Shown here one piece after another: positions 55,310 to 63,024 of a DNA stretch of 64,000 nucleotides. The notes under the pieces were generated by a model, which was not told the DNA's origin, searched no databases, and worked only from the letters and a program-made list of their open reading frames with translations. The translations under genes were made by a program, and so were the position numbers. Within the stretch, counting starts at the first letter, position 1; each line of letters opens with the position of its first letter. Origin of the DNA: Entomohabitans teleogrylli (GTDB lineage Bacteria > Pseudomonadota > Gammaproteobacteria > Enterobacterales > Enterobacteriaceae); the NCBI RefSeq assembly GCF_001484765.1, contig NZ_KQ947376.1, positions 575,736-639,735 on the forward strand. The letters are read 5' to 3'.

Positions 55310-55613
55310 CCCGCCGTAAACAAGGTTGATGCTGGTCACTGTACGTGACCAGCATTCTTTCCCGGAATATTGCCGCTTCACCAGCCCTGTCGCCACCTCT
55401 GCCTCGTTCTTCCGTACCAGACGCCTTCGGCACAACAGCCCGATCTCCGGCTTACGATGCAATTCGCTCAAATTTAAATCGCTTTTATCGAGCTATTACC
55501 GCTATAAAAACCGAAATTTAGTTATCCCGATCACGCCCTGCAACATCGACACTTACGCCAGTCGGTTACAAACAATAAAATTTAGATATAAATTGTTACA
55601 ACCAAAAGAGGAG
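55310..55613. other. Intergenic region between ydbK and the nqrE-like gene
   Basis: About 300 bp. The first part holds a perfect hairpin (GTGACCAGCAT arms, 55329-55355, followed by TCTTT), probably the ydbK terminator. The rest is AT-rich and should contain the promoter of the nqrE-like gene. Confidence 0.5.
55329..55360 (+). terminator. Probable terminator of ydbK
   Basis: ATGCTGGTCAC pairs with GTGACCAGCAT across a 5-base loop, followed by TCTTTCC, 20 bp after the stop. The stem is strong and the T-run weak. Confidence 0.65.
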
Positions 55614-56219
55614 ATGAATGTGTTCGAAAACCACCTGAATATTTTTATTCGGGCCGTCTTCGTCGAAAATATGGCGTTAAATTTTTTCCTTGGTATGTGC
55701 ACTTTCCTTGCCATCTCAAAAAAGATTGATACTGCTTTCCGGCTTGGACTTACCGTTACGGCCCTACTGGCCATTGCCACCCCGGTGAACAATCTCATTT
55801 ATACTTTGGTACTGCGTGAAAATGCCCTGATTGATGGCGTCGATCTCAGCTTTCTTGATTTCATCACCTTTATTGGCGTACTGGCGGCGCTGGTTCAGAT
55901 CCTCGAAATGGTCACCGATCGGTTTATGCCGGCGTTACACCATGCGCTGGGCGCCTTTCTTCCCCTGCTGACGATTCATTGCGCTATCTTTGGCGCGACC
56001 ATTTTTATGGTCCAGCGCGAATACACATTCAGCGAATCGTTCACTTACGGCACCGGATGTGGACTGGGGTGGTTGCTGGCGATTGTCGCCATGGCAGGCA
56101 TCAGAGAGAAGATGAAATATTCGAAAATGCCCGACGGACTGAAAGGGCTCGGCAGTGTGTTTATGACCGCGGGCCTGATGTCGCTGGGCTTTATGTCCTT
56201 TTCCGGTATTACGCTGTAA
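55614..56219 (+). CDS. Orphan NqrE-like subunit (Rnf/Nqr family membrane protein)
   Basis: Inner-membrane protein of about 199-201 aa with six hydrophobic helices, closely resembling NqrE of the sodium-translocating NADH:quinone reductase: [66 protein letters not shown] and [13 protein letters not shown]. The paired Cys (CTFLAIS near residue 27 and HCAIFGA near residue 123) that hold an intramembrane FeS centre in NqrD/E are present. ATG 55614 directly abuts GAGGAG; GTG 55620, 6 bases after it, is the better start by spacing. No other nqr or rnf gene is in the window, so its partner is unknown. It follows the pyruvate:flavodoxin oxidoreductase gene. Confidence 0.8.
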   Translation: MNVFENHLNIFIRAVFVENMALNFFLGMCTFLAISKKIDTAFRLGLTVTALLAIATPVNNLIYTLVLRENALIDGVDLSFLDFITFIGVLAALVQILEMVTDRFMPALHHALGAFLPLLTIHCAIFGATIFMVQREYTFSESFTYGTGCGLGWLLAIVAMAGIREKMKYSKMPDGLKGLGSVFMTAGLMSLGFMSFSGITL

Positions 56220-56305
56220 AAAAGTTATCAGCAGCATATTGCGCCAGCGAATATCCATAGTGGATGATTATCGCTACCCTGCTCATCCACTATGGAAAAC
56301 TGCCG

Positions 56306-56518
56306 ATGCGCCACCAGCCGGTCAAATCATCGCGAATCGCTTCTGTTGCTTACAACCCCAGAACCAGCACTCTGGAGGTCTATTTTCTCGATAAAAGCCT
56401 CTGGGAATATCGCCAGGTCCCGGAACGGGTATTCCACGACTTCCTGCGGGTGGTGTCCAAAGGGCGTTTTTATGATGGTGTTATCAAAGGCAAGTATCCC
56501 GAACGCCAGCTGGGGTAG
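56306..56518 (+). CDS. KTSC-domain protein
   Basis: Small protein of 70 aa with the KTSC fold signature: SSRIASVAYNPRTSTLEVYFLDKSLWEYRQVPERVFHDFLRV, then SKGRFYDGVIKGKYPERQ. KTSC domains occur alone or attached to nucleic acid-binding proteins; function is not known. The ATG at 56306 is preceded by GGAAAAC; the frame is open further upstream from 56264 but without family similarity. It is 86 bp after the nqrE-like gene. Confidence 0.8.
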   Translation: MRHQPVKSSRIASVAYNPRTSTLEVYFLDKSLWEYRQVPERVFHDFLRVVSKGRFYDGVIKGKYPERQLG

Positions 56519-56649
56519 TATCCTGTCATCGAAGACGTCCCCCCTGGATTTATTAATCACGAATCAAATGCCTGGCGCTTTTATTTAAGGAAAAATTGGT
56601 CGCCCGCAGGGGGAATAATACGCGAATAAATATCTCGCCAGCTATATAA

Positions 56650-57315
56650 TCAAGTCCCGTTCTGGAAGTTTAAATTTACTCCCCCTCCTGTTCCCTGCTG
56701 TAAACTATGCATCCCCTGCAGGCTATGAACACCTAATTTACTAAACACTCTGGCGCGATGGGTATAAACGGTTTTAGGGCTTAGCTGTAATTTCTGGGCA
56801 ATATCATTAATGCGTTTTCCTTTCAGAATCAGGCGAATGATTTCACGTTCCCGACTGGTGAAATCTGAGAAAAGCGCTTTATTATTATCATGTTCATTGT
56901 TAATGGCTTTAACAATAAAATCCAGCAATTTTCTTTTTATATTTTCTATCGGCATGTCTTTATGTAGACAGTAACGGGGGTCGAATACCATTTCACGGCG
57001 ATCGGTAACCAGCATAACCGACTGAAAAATAGCCATATTTTTCATTACATCTAAAATATGCAGATTGCTGTCCATACGTACATCATAATCAGTAATAACC
57101 AACACTTTCTCACCCCGGGAGACAGTAGTGACGTCCATGTCGAACAAATTTTTATAATGAATCAGATTACAAAAATCAGAGCGTCGGGATAAAATCTCAG
57201 GCATCAATGAATTCAGTACGTGTTCCACCGCCAGCGCGAAAAAACTATCATGCGTGATAAGAACTACCTTTAATTCATTACATTCCTGAGGGTTATTATC
57301 GGGATGCAAAGTCAT
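56650..57315 (-). CDS. LuxR-family transcriptional regulator
   Basis: Protein of 221 aa. The C-terminal LuxR helix-turn-helix is clear (about residues 150-205: FTSREREIIRLILKGKRINDIAQKLQLSPKTVYTHRARVFSKLG). The N-terminal part resembles a degenerate receiver of the RcsA/BglJ/EcpR kind (KVVLITHDSFFALAVEHVLN, VITDYDVR) and lacks a clear phosphorylation triad. The start at 57315 follows AAGGAG by 7 bases. Such proteins often control fimbriae or capsule; the target here is unknown. It is convergent with the KTSC gene. Confidence 0.85.
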   Translation of the reverse strand: MTLHPDNNPQECNELKVVLITHDSFFALAVEHVLNSLMPEILSRRSDFCNLIHYKNLFDMDVTTVSRGEKVLVITDYDVRMDSNLHILDVMKNMAIFQSVMLVTDRREMVFDPRYCLHKDMPIENIKRKLLDFIVKAINNEHDNNKALFSDFTSREREIIRLILKGKRINDIAQKLQLSPKTVYTHRARVFSKLGVHSLQGMHSLQQGTGGGVNLNFQNGT

Positions 57316-57993
57316 TATTAGTCTCCTTTGACGCCAGGATACAGGCACAGTAATAATCTGTTTATATGCCGATGACCTGGTGGTAAATTTAAGTTCCGCT
57401 TGATGGCAAAAACCTTATCATCATTCCTGACCAGATGTTCAAATTTTACCTAACTTCAATTCCGGACAAATAGAAAATTCTTAGGTGTAAGTTCTTATTA
57501 AAAATTTACACGACTGGTTTAGTTAATATTTATTATTATAAAAATCGCCACCTGCTATATAACAAAATAAAAACAGATGTGATCTCAATGAAAAGAGCTT
57601 GCAAATAAATAAGGTTAACTTGCGCAACAAAAAATTGACATGCCAGCGCCCTATTTTTCCGGCAGTCCGGCATAACGCCCTGAGACTATCTGCTGAGGCA
57701 CACCCTGAAATCAAAATCAAACATAAAAACCATTACCGACGCCCAAACAACACCAGGATTTTTCAGCAGCGCCTGGCCTTTGGGTCTGAGCGGTGTTTTT
57801 GCCTCAGGACAGCGCTAATCAGCAAAACTCGCTGGAATTCGCCGCCGTAATCCGTACCATACGCCCACAGACTTTTGCCTGCGGGCGGGCGCCGGTTAAA
57901 CCGACAACCAGCGAGCATGTCCGGGTTGCGGACGCTAAACTGATACGATAACAGCGCTTCTTTATGTCCACCGAGGTTCCGAGACAGTAAATA
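57316..57993. other. Intergenic region between the LuxR gene and ttcA
   Basis: About 680 bp, AT-rich near the LuxR gene (57420-57620), with no supported gene; short frames lack ribosome binding sites or family features. In E. coli K-12 the Rac prophage lies beside ttcA; here no integrase, excisionase or att-like repeat is visible. Confidence 0.45.
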
Positions 57994-58929
57994 ATGCCAG
58001 ATAATCAAGATATTAGCAGAAAAGAACACTACAATCTGAATAAGCTTCACAAACGCTTGCGACGCAACGTCGGCGAAGCCATTGCCGACTTTAATATGAT
58101 TGAAGAAGGCGATCACATCATGGTGTGTTTGTCCGGCGGTAAGGACAGTTACACCATGCTGGAAATTCTGCGCAATCTGCAACACAGCGCGCCGATCTCC
58201 TTCAGCCTGGTGGCGGTTAATCTCGATCAGAAGCAGCCCGGCTTCCCGGAGCATATTTTACCGCAGTATCTGGATAACCTTGGCGTGGAGTACAAAATCG
58301 TTGAGGAAAATACCTACGGCATTGTGAAAGAGAAAATCCCCGAGGGGAAAACCACCTGCTCGCTGTGTTCCCGCCTGCGGCGCGGTATTCTTTATCGCAC
58401 CGCCAGCGAACTGGGCGCCACCAAAATTGCGCTGGGGCACCACCGCGACGATATTCTGCAAACGCTGTTCCTGAATATGTTTTACGGCGGCAAGATGAAA
58501 GGTATGCCGCCAAAACTGATGAGCGATGACGGCAAACACATCGTGATTCGCCCGCTGGCCTACTGCCGGGAAAAAGATATTGAGCGTTTTGCCCAGGCCA
58601 AAGGGTTTCCGATCATCCCCTGCAACCTGTGCGGCTCGCAGCCCAATCTACAGCGCCAGGTTATCGCCGACATGTTGCGCGACTGGGATAAGCGCTATCC
58701 GGGGCGGATCGAAACCATGTTCAGCGCTATGCAAAACGTGGTCCCCTCGCATTTGTGCGACACCACCCTGTTTGATTTCGCCGCCATACAGCACGGCAGC
58801 GCAGTTGTTGACGGAGGCGATCTGGCATTCGATCGTCAGGAGATTCCGTTACAGCCGAGCGGCTGGCAGGCGGAAGATGATGACCATCCGGCGCCGCTGG
58901 AGCGTCTGGACGTTATTGAGATTAAATAA
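57994..58929 (+). CDS. ttcA: tRNA 2-thiocytidine biosynthesis protein TtcA
   Basis: ATP-dependent tRNA thiolase of 311 aa (same as E. coli) that makes 2-thiocytidine at position 32. The PP-loop SGGKDSY is at about residues 47-53. Cys pairs for the labile 4Fe-4S cluster are [10 protein letters not shown] (about residues 122-131) and [13 protein letters not shown]. The frame is intact, including the 5' part where phages insert in other enterobacteria. It begins at ATG 57994, which fits the family N-terminus MxxNQxI. Confidence 0.96.
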   Translation: MPDNQDISRKEHYNLNKLHKRLRRNVGEAIADFNMIEEGDHIMVCLSGGKDSYTMLEILRNLQHSAPISFSLVAVNLDQKQPGFPEHILPQYLDNLGVEYKIVEENTYGIVKEKIPEGKTTCSLCSRLRRGILYRTASELGATKIALGHHRDDILQTLFLNMFYGGKMKGMPPKLMSDDGKHIVIRPLAYCREKDIERFAQAKGFPIIPCNLCGSQPNLQRQVIADMLRDWDKRYPGRIETMFSAMQNVVPSHLCDTTLFDFAAIQHGSAVVDGGDLAFDRQEIPLQPSGWQAEDDDHPAPLERLDVIEIK

Positions 58930-59025
58930 CCCGCCGCGCATATCGCGCTCCTTCCGGGGGCGATATGCGCATGCTTACCCGCTTTTAACCGCCAGGCTGT
59001 TTATCTGCCCGGTAAGCGTTTTCGG

Positions 59026-59228
59026 CTACTTTTTGCTGACAAATAAAAAGCAAAAAATAGCGTCGCACAATTTCACTGCCCCGAGAAAACACAGGATAAT
59101 CACCAGCGGCACCGAGATACGCTCAGGAGCGGAATACCAGGCGGTCAGCAAAACACTGGCGCCCCCAGCAGTGAACCGGCAATTAAAATTGCCGGGAGAA
59201 TGATCCAGACTCTGATTATTTTAAGCAT
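59026..59228 (-). pseudogene. Frameshifted small inner-membrane protein gene
   Basis: On the minus strand an ATG at 59228 (AAGGGCGG about 8 bases upstream) opens MLKIIRVWIILPAILIAGSLLG, a hydrophobic helix, and then meets a frameshift at the G-run at 59166-59162. One extra G would join it to the downstream frame LLTAWYSAPERISVPLVIILCFLGAVK... ending at TAG 59028-59026, giving a 67-residue protein with two hydrophobic helices. Both halves look coding, and each is uninterrupted. Either this is a real single-base deletion in a homopolymer or a sequencing error. I do not recognise the family. Confidence 0.55.
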
Positions 59229-59406
59229 ATGAAGCCGCCCTTTAATGAATGTTCATCCGTGTATTGTGCAAAATGTACCATCAGTTCTGGCTGGTGATGA
59301 AAATTACGATCATTTGTTCACCAGACAGCATCACGCATCCAGCATATTTATGTGCTGATTGACGGCAGCATTCAGATTTCGACCATGAAACGGCCAGATA
59401 ACAGGC

Positions 59407-59525
59407 AAAAAAAGCCGGCTGTTGAGCCGGCGTCGTACGAATCAATTGTGCTATGCAGTAATTCAAAAAAGGAAGTAAGACAATATGGAGCGCAACGCCC
59501 ATCGCTTGACGTTGCATTCACCTGC
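59407..59525 (-). ncRNA. fnrS: Anaerobically induced small RNA FnrS
   Basis: The minus strand from 59525 starts GCAGGTGAATGCAACGTC and continues with the same order of conserved blocks as E. coli FnrS (about 122 nt), including the GCGATGGGCGTTGCGC stem region, the TATTGTCTTACTTCC single-stranded seed and the GAATTACTGCATAGC segment. It ends with terminator GCCGGCTCAACAGCCGGC and seven T residues. The terminator stem differs from the E. coli one, but the rest is nearly unchanged. FnrS is an Hfq-binding RNA that represses aerobic-metabolism and superoxide dismutase mRNAs when oxygen is absent. It lies beside zntB, as in E. coli. Confidence 0.93.
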
Positions 59526-59560
59526 GGGATCGATATTGCACCTGACGGCGGCTTTTTTTA

Positions 59561-59574
59561 TTGATATCGCTCAA
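59561..59574 (-). promoter_or_regulatory. FNR binding site of fnrS
   Basis: TTGAGCGATATCAA on the minus strand keeps the TTGA...TCAA ends of the FNR consensus with the correct 14-bp length. Its centre lies about 42 bp upstream of the predicted 5' end of FnrS, the position of class II FNR-activated promoters. Confidence 0.85.
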
Positions 59575-59621
59575 AGTTGCAGCCGTTTTTCCCGCCGGGG
59601 CGGTTGGTTAAAACGTAATTT

Positions 59622-60605
59622 TTACAACCATTTACTACGATGCAACCACCAGATAACACCGCCAATCAATACTACCAACATTATGCAAAACAGGCTGAAG
59701 CCAAAATTCCAGCCGCCACCGGGGATTCCCCCCAGATTAACGCCAAACAGTCCGGTCAGAAAAGTGGTAGGTAAAAAAACCATCGCCATCAGCGACATGG
59801 TATAGGTCCGTCGGGTCAGAGACTCCTGCATCACCTGGGTTATCTCGTCTGACATAATGGCGGTACGCGAAATACAGGCATCAATCTCATCCAGCCCGCG
59901 CCCCAGCCGGTCAGCGATATCCTGCATCCGCCGCCGCTGATCGTCGCTCATCCAGCTCAGTCGTTCGCTGGCCAGCCGGGCATAAACATCACGCTGGGGC
60001 GCCATATAACGGCGCATGACGATAAGCTGTTTGCGAATCAGCGCCAGATACCCGCGCGGCGGAATCTGCTGATCCATCAGGTTATCCTCTAAATCGATAA
60101 TTTTATCGTGCAAAGATTCAATGAATTCGCTGGCGTGATCGGTTAATGCATCGCAAACATCCACCAGCCAGCCGCCGCAATCCAGCGGACCGGTGCCGGC
60201 ATTTAGATCGGCAATCACATCATCCAGCGCCAGCACCTGGCGCTGACGGGTGGAAATAATCATCCGCTCGTCCATATACAGCCGCATGGCCACCAGTTGA
60301 TCCGGACGCTCATCGGTGCTGCCGTTAATACAGCGCAGGGTTAACAGCGTCCCTTCCCCCATCCGATTAACCCGCGGCCGGGTACTGTCCCCTGCCAGCG
60401 CATCGCGTACCGAGTCAGGAATCAGCGGCGTCTTCGCCAGCCACTCTGCGCTGGCGCTCTGGGTATAATTGAGATGTAGCCAGCAGGGATGCGCCTGATC
60501 GATCAGCGCATCATCTTCAATGGGCGTCACGCCCCCTTTGCCATCCAGTTGCAATGCGAAAACCGCATCGGGAACATTCAATTCAGCCCCTTTAATGACA
60601 TCCAC
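59622..60605 (-). CDS. zntB: Zinc transporter ZntB
   Basis: CorA-family inner-membrane transporter of 327 aa (same as E. coli), which imports Zn2+ by proton symport according to recent structural work. The cytosolic domain covers residues 1-265, with conserved [23 protein letters not shown]. Two C-terminal helices follow, with the GxN signature as [11 protein letters not shown]. Its end lies 96 bp before the predicted FnrS 5' end, so the FNR site sits in between on the same strand. Confidence 0.96.
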   Translation of the reverse strand: MDVIKGAELNVPDAVFALQLDGKGGVTPIEDDALIDQAHPCWLHLNYTQSASAEWLAKTPLIPDSVRDALAGDSTRPRVNRMGEGTLLTLRCINGSTDERPDQLVAMRLYMDERMIISTRQRQVLALDDVIADLNAGTGPLDCGGWLVDVCDALTDHASEFIESLHDKIIDLEDNLMDQQIPPRGYLALIRKQLIVMRRYMAPQRDVYARLASERLSWMSDDQRRRMQDIADRLGRGLDEIDACISRTAIMSDEITQVMQESLTRRTYTMSLMAMVFLPTTFLTGLFGVNLGGIPGGGWNFGFSLFCIMLVVLIGGVIWWLHRSKWL

Positions 60606-60790
60606 AGCATGACCTCCTGGTTACTGTTCATGATGTCAGTCTAGCTATCTGCAAAGGTTAATCAACGCAAGTCATATGAAATTCCTCAGTAAAAGGCGCC
60701 GGAGAATCCATACCGTTAAGCGCGCAGGAGGTCCTGCGGCGCTGGCGGGAACCGACAACCGTAGACCCCCTCACGGTCACCGGCAATAAA

Positions 60791-61204
60791 CTAGCGCAGC
60801 AGCTTCAGCGAGCCGGTCAACGACTTCACCCATTTACGCGGCCCGCACAGGCCAATGCCATCCAGCGTTTGTTCCGCAAGGACGGTTTCCGGCAGGCGCT
60901 GTTGATAGTCTTCAAACTGGTGCAGGCTGCGCGTAAAGGTCGGGAATGGCACGATAACCTTCTGCTCATCAGACCCTCCAGCTTTGCCGAACAACACCTG
61001 TAACTCGTCATCGGTAGCCTGCAATACCGGCATCGGTAACCGGGAGCTGACGCTGAAACGCAACCCGGTTTTATCGCTGGCCTCTCCCCCTAACAGCTCC
61101 GGAAAGCGAGCTCCCAGCCCCGCGGCGATGGTTCCCACGGTATTAGCCACCAGCCCCGCCGGCATTGACGGATTGACAATAATCGCAACAGCATAATCAC
61201 TCAT
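60791..61204 (-). CDS. DUF2000 family protein
   Basis: Protein of 137 aa with the DUF2000 pattern: AIIVNPSMPAGLVANTVGTIAAGLGA at the N-terminus, then VIVPFPTFTRSLHQFEDY and a C-terminal GPRKWVKSLTGSLKLLR. Function unknown; related structures resemble peptidyl-tRNA hydrolase 2 folds. ATG 61204 is favoured because AAGGAG stands 6 bases upstream; the ATG at 61210 is too close to it. It is divergent from an Lrp/AsnC regulator, 129 bp away, which is the usual arrangement for a target gene of such a regulator. Confidence 0.85.
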   Translation of the reverse strand: MSDYAVAIIVNPSMPAGLVANTVGTIAAGLGARFPELLGGEASDKTGLRFSVSSRLPMPVLQATDDELQVLFGKAGGSDEQKVIVPFPTFTRSLHQFEDYQQRLPETVLAEQTLDGIGLCGPRKWVKSLTGSLKLLR

Positions 61205-61249
61205 TTTCATCTCCTTGTCTCAGTGCCAACAGTGTGTCATGAGCGCAGT

Positions 61250-61270
61250 GGAAATATTTTTTTCATTTCC
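61250..61270. promoter_or_regulatory. Inverted repeat between DUF2000 and Lrp genes
   Basis: GGAAAT and ATTTCC are separated by nine bases, mostly T, a 21-bp inverted repeat about midway in the divergent region. The AT-rich centre suits Lrp/AsnC proteins, but the match is only to general geometry. Confidence 0.35.
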
Positions 61271-61333
61271 CGGAAAAGGGGCGTAAAAAGGAAAATCAAT
61301 CCTGAAGAAAGCCAGAGAAAGGAATAAAAATTC

Positions 61334-61810
61334 ATGAAAGCACAGAGGAACGATATTCTGTTACTGAGCGAGTTACAGAACGATGCCCGTCTGACCAATC
61401 AACAACTCGCCGAACGGGTAGCGATGTCCGCCACGCCCTGCTGGCGGCGCGTCAAGCAACTGGAGGAGTCCGGCGTGATTAGCGGCTACCACGCCCGGGT
61501 AGATCGTGAAAAACTGGGTCTCGGCATTCTGGCCTTTATTCGCGTCAAAATTGACAGCCATAACGAACAACAGGCCGGACGTTTTGAAAGCGAAGTCCGC
61601 CAGTTACGTCAGGTGATTGCCTGTTACGCCACCGGCGGCAGCGCTGATTTTTTACTCCAGGTGGTATGTCGCGATCTGGAAGCCTACTCCGATTTTGCGA
61701 TGAAGGTGGTTCGCCGTTTACCGGGTATCAAAGAAATGGAAACCATGTTTGTTCTCAAAGAGATCAAACCCCTTTCCGGGCTGCCCGTCGATCTGGCACT
61801 GAATGGCTGA
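61334..61810 (+). CDS. Lrp/AsnC-family transcriptional regulator
   Basis: Protein of 158 aa with the Lrp layout. The N-terminal helix-turn-helix is LQNDARLTNQQLAERVAMSATPCWRRVKQLEESGVISGYHARVD, and the C-terminal RAM (ligand-binding) domain spans about residues 65-150 with IACYATGGSADFLLQVVCRDLEAY. It probably senses an amino acid and regulates the divergent DUF2000 gene. AAAGGAATAAAAATTC stands upstream of the ATG. Confidence 0.9.
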   Translation: MKAQRNDILLLSELQNDARLTNQQLAERVAMSATPCWRRVKQLEESGVISGYHARVDREKLGLGILAFIRVKIDSHNEQQAGRFESEVRQLRQVIACYATGGSADFLLQVVCRDLEAYSDFAMKVVRRLPGIKEMETMFVLKEIKPLSGLPVDLALNG

Positions 61811-61855
61811 CCTGGTATGATAGCCTTTTCAGCACACAAGCAGCCACGGTAAGGG

Positions 61856-62740
61856 ATGATGAACAGTCTCCGGCAAAAAATCGCCAACAGTGTCCACAGT
61901 ATCAGCGGCGTCGGCTTAGGTAATTTTGTGCTCGATGCCCCGCCCGGCGAACCCGGTCTGTATCCCCCGAACGGTATTGTCTGGCGGGTTAATAGCGATT
62001 TCACCGCCATGCTGTGCGGCGGTATCAGCGCGTTATTACTGCAGATGCTGCACCCGCTGGCGCTGGCCGGCGTCTGGGATCATTCAAATTTTCGCCACGA
62101 TATGACCGGACGCCTGCGTCGCACCAGTCAGTTTATCGCCGTCACGACCTTTGGCACCCGCGCCGATGCGCAAATGCTGATTCGCCAGGTCAGAGCCATC
62201 CACGATCGCGTCACTGGCGTGGATAACCAGGGCGTCGCCTACTCCGCAAACGACCCACAGTTGCTCACCTGGGTGCACGTTGCGGAAGTGAGCAGTTTCC
62301 TGAGCGCCCACCTGCGTTATTGCAACCCTGACCTGAGCCTGCAGGAACAGGATAGCTATTTGCGCGACTCCGCCAGAGTGGCGATTGCCCTCGGCGCCCG
62401 GGATGTCCCCAGGTCGCGTGCCGAAGTAGCGGACTATTTTACGCAGTTACGGCCACAGTTGCGTTGCGATGAACGCACCCGGGAAGTGATGCAGTTATTG
62501 CTTAACGCGCCGGCGCCCGTTGCCGCCGCGCGACCGGTTACCAAAGCTTTTATGCTGGCGGCCAGCGATCTTTTACCTCGCTGGGCGCAAGAGATGGCGG
62601 GACTAAAGGCGTCTCCCTTGCGGCGGCGCCTGTCCCGACAGACCATCCACGCTGTCGCAGGCGTATTGCGCTGGGCTGTACAGAATGGCGCTTATCACCG
62701 CGCCTGTCGGCGGATGGGAATCACCCCCGTCATACGGTAA
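61856..62740 (+). CDS. DUF2236 (oxygenase MpaB-like) family protein
   Basis: Protein of 294 aa of the DUF2236/ER-bound oxygenase MpaB fold. Typical residues are GGISALLLQMLHPLALAGVWDHSNFRHDMTGRLRRTSQFIAVTTFG (His and Arg for haem binding in relatives such as latex-clearing protein), RAIHDRVTG and LTWVHVAEVSSFL. Members bind b-type haem; the substrate is unknown. The start at 61856 or 61859 (ATGATG) follows TAAGGG closely. It lies 45 bp after the Lrp gene on the same strand and may be co-transcribed with it. Confidence 0.82.
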   Translation: MMNSLRQKIANSVHSISGVGLGNFVLDAPPGEPGLYPPNGIVWRVNSDFTAMLCGGISALLLQMLHPLALAGVWDHSNFRHDMTGRLRRTSQFIAVTTFGTRADAQMLIRQVRAIHDRVTGVDNQGVAYSANDPQLLTWVHVAEVSSFLSAHLRYCNPDLSLQEQDSYLRDSARVAIALGARDVPRSRAEVADYFTQLRPQLRCDERTREVMQLLLNAPAPVAAARPVTKAFMLAASDLLPRWAQEMAGLKASPLRRRLSRQTIHAVAGVLRWAVQNGAYHRACRRMGITPVIR

Positions 62741-63024
62741 CGATTGCTAAATATTCCTGACGCAATATCTTCCCGTTGTCAGGGAAAAATCCTGGTATTA
62801 AGCCATATATTGTGGCTTTTCATCTTGTTATGATGATTTTGTATGATATATCAGTAGCGGGAAAAAGGATGACATACTGCACATTTTTTAACTCCCTCAC
62901 CCCTAAAACCGGCTGCTGGCCTCTCGTTTTTGGCACCGGGCTGTTTTATGACTGTCGGTAGTCGGTATAGTTAACACACTGTTTCGGATGTTAACAAACA
63001 GATACAATAAGACAGGAGAGCGTC

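Noticed and set aside
57316-57993. Prophage attachment remnant beside ttcA
   Set aside because: ttcA is complete and I found no duplicated core sequence or integrase fragment.
57763-58254. 163-codon minus-strand frame overlapping the ttcA start
   Set aside because: Mostly antisense to ttcA; no ribosome binding site and no recognisable domain.
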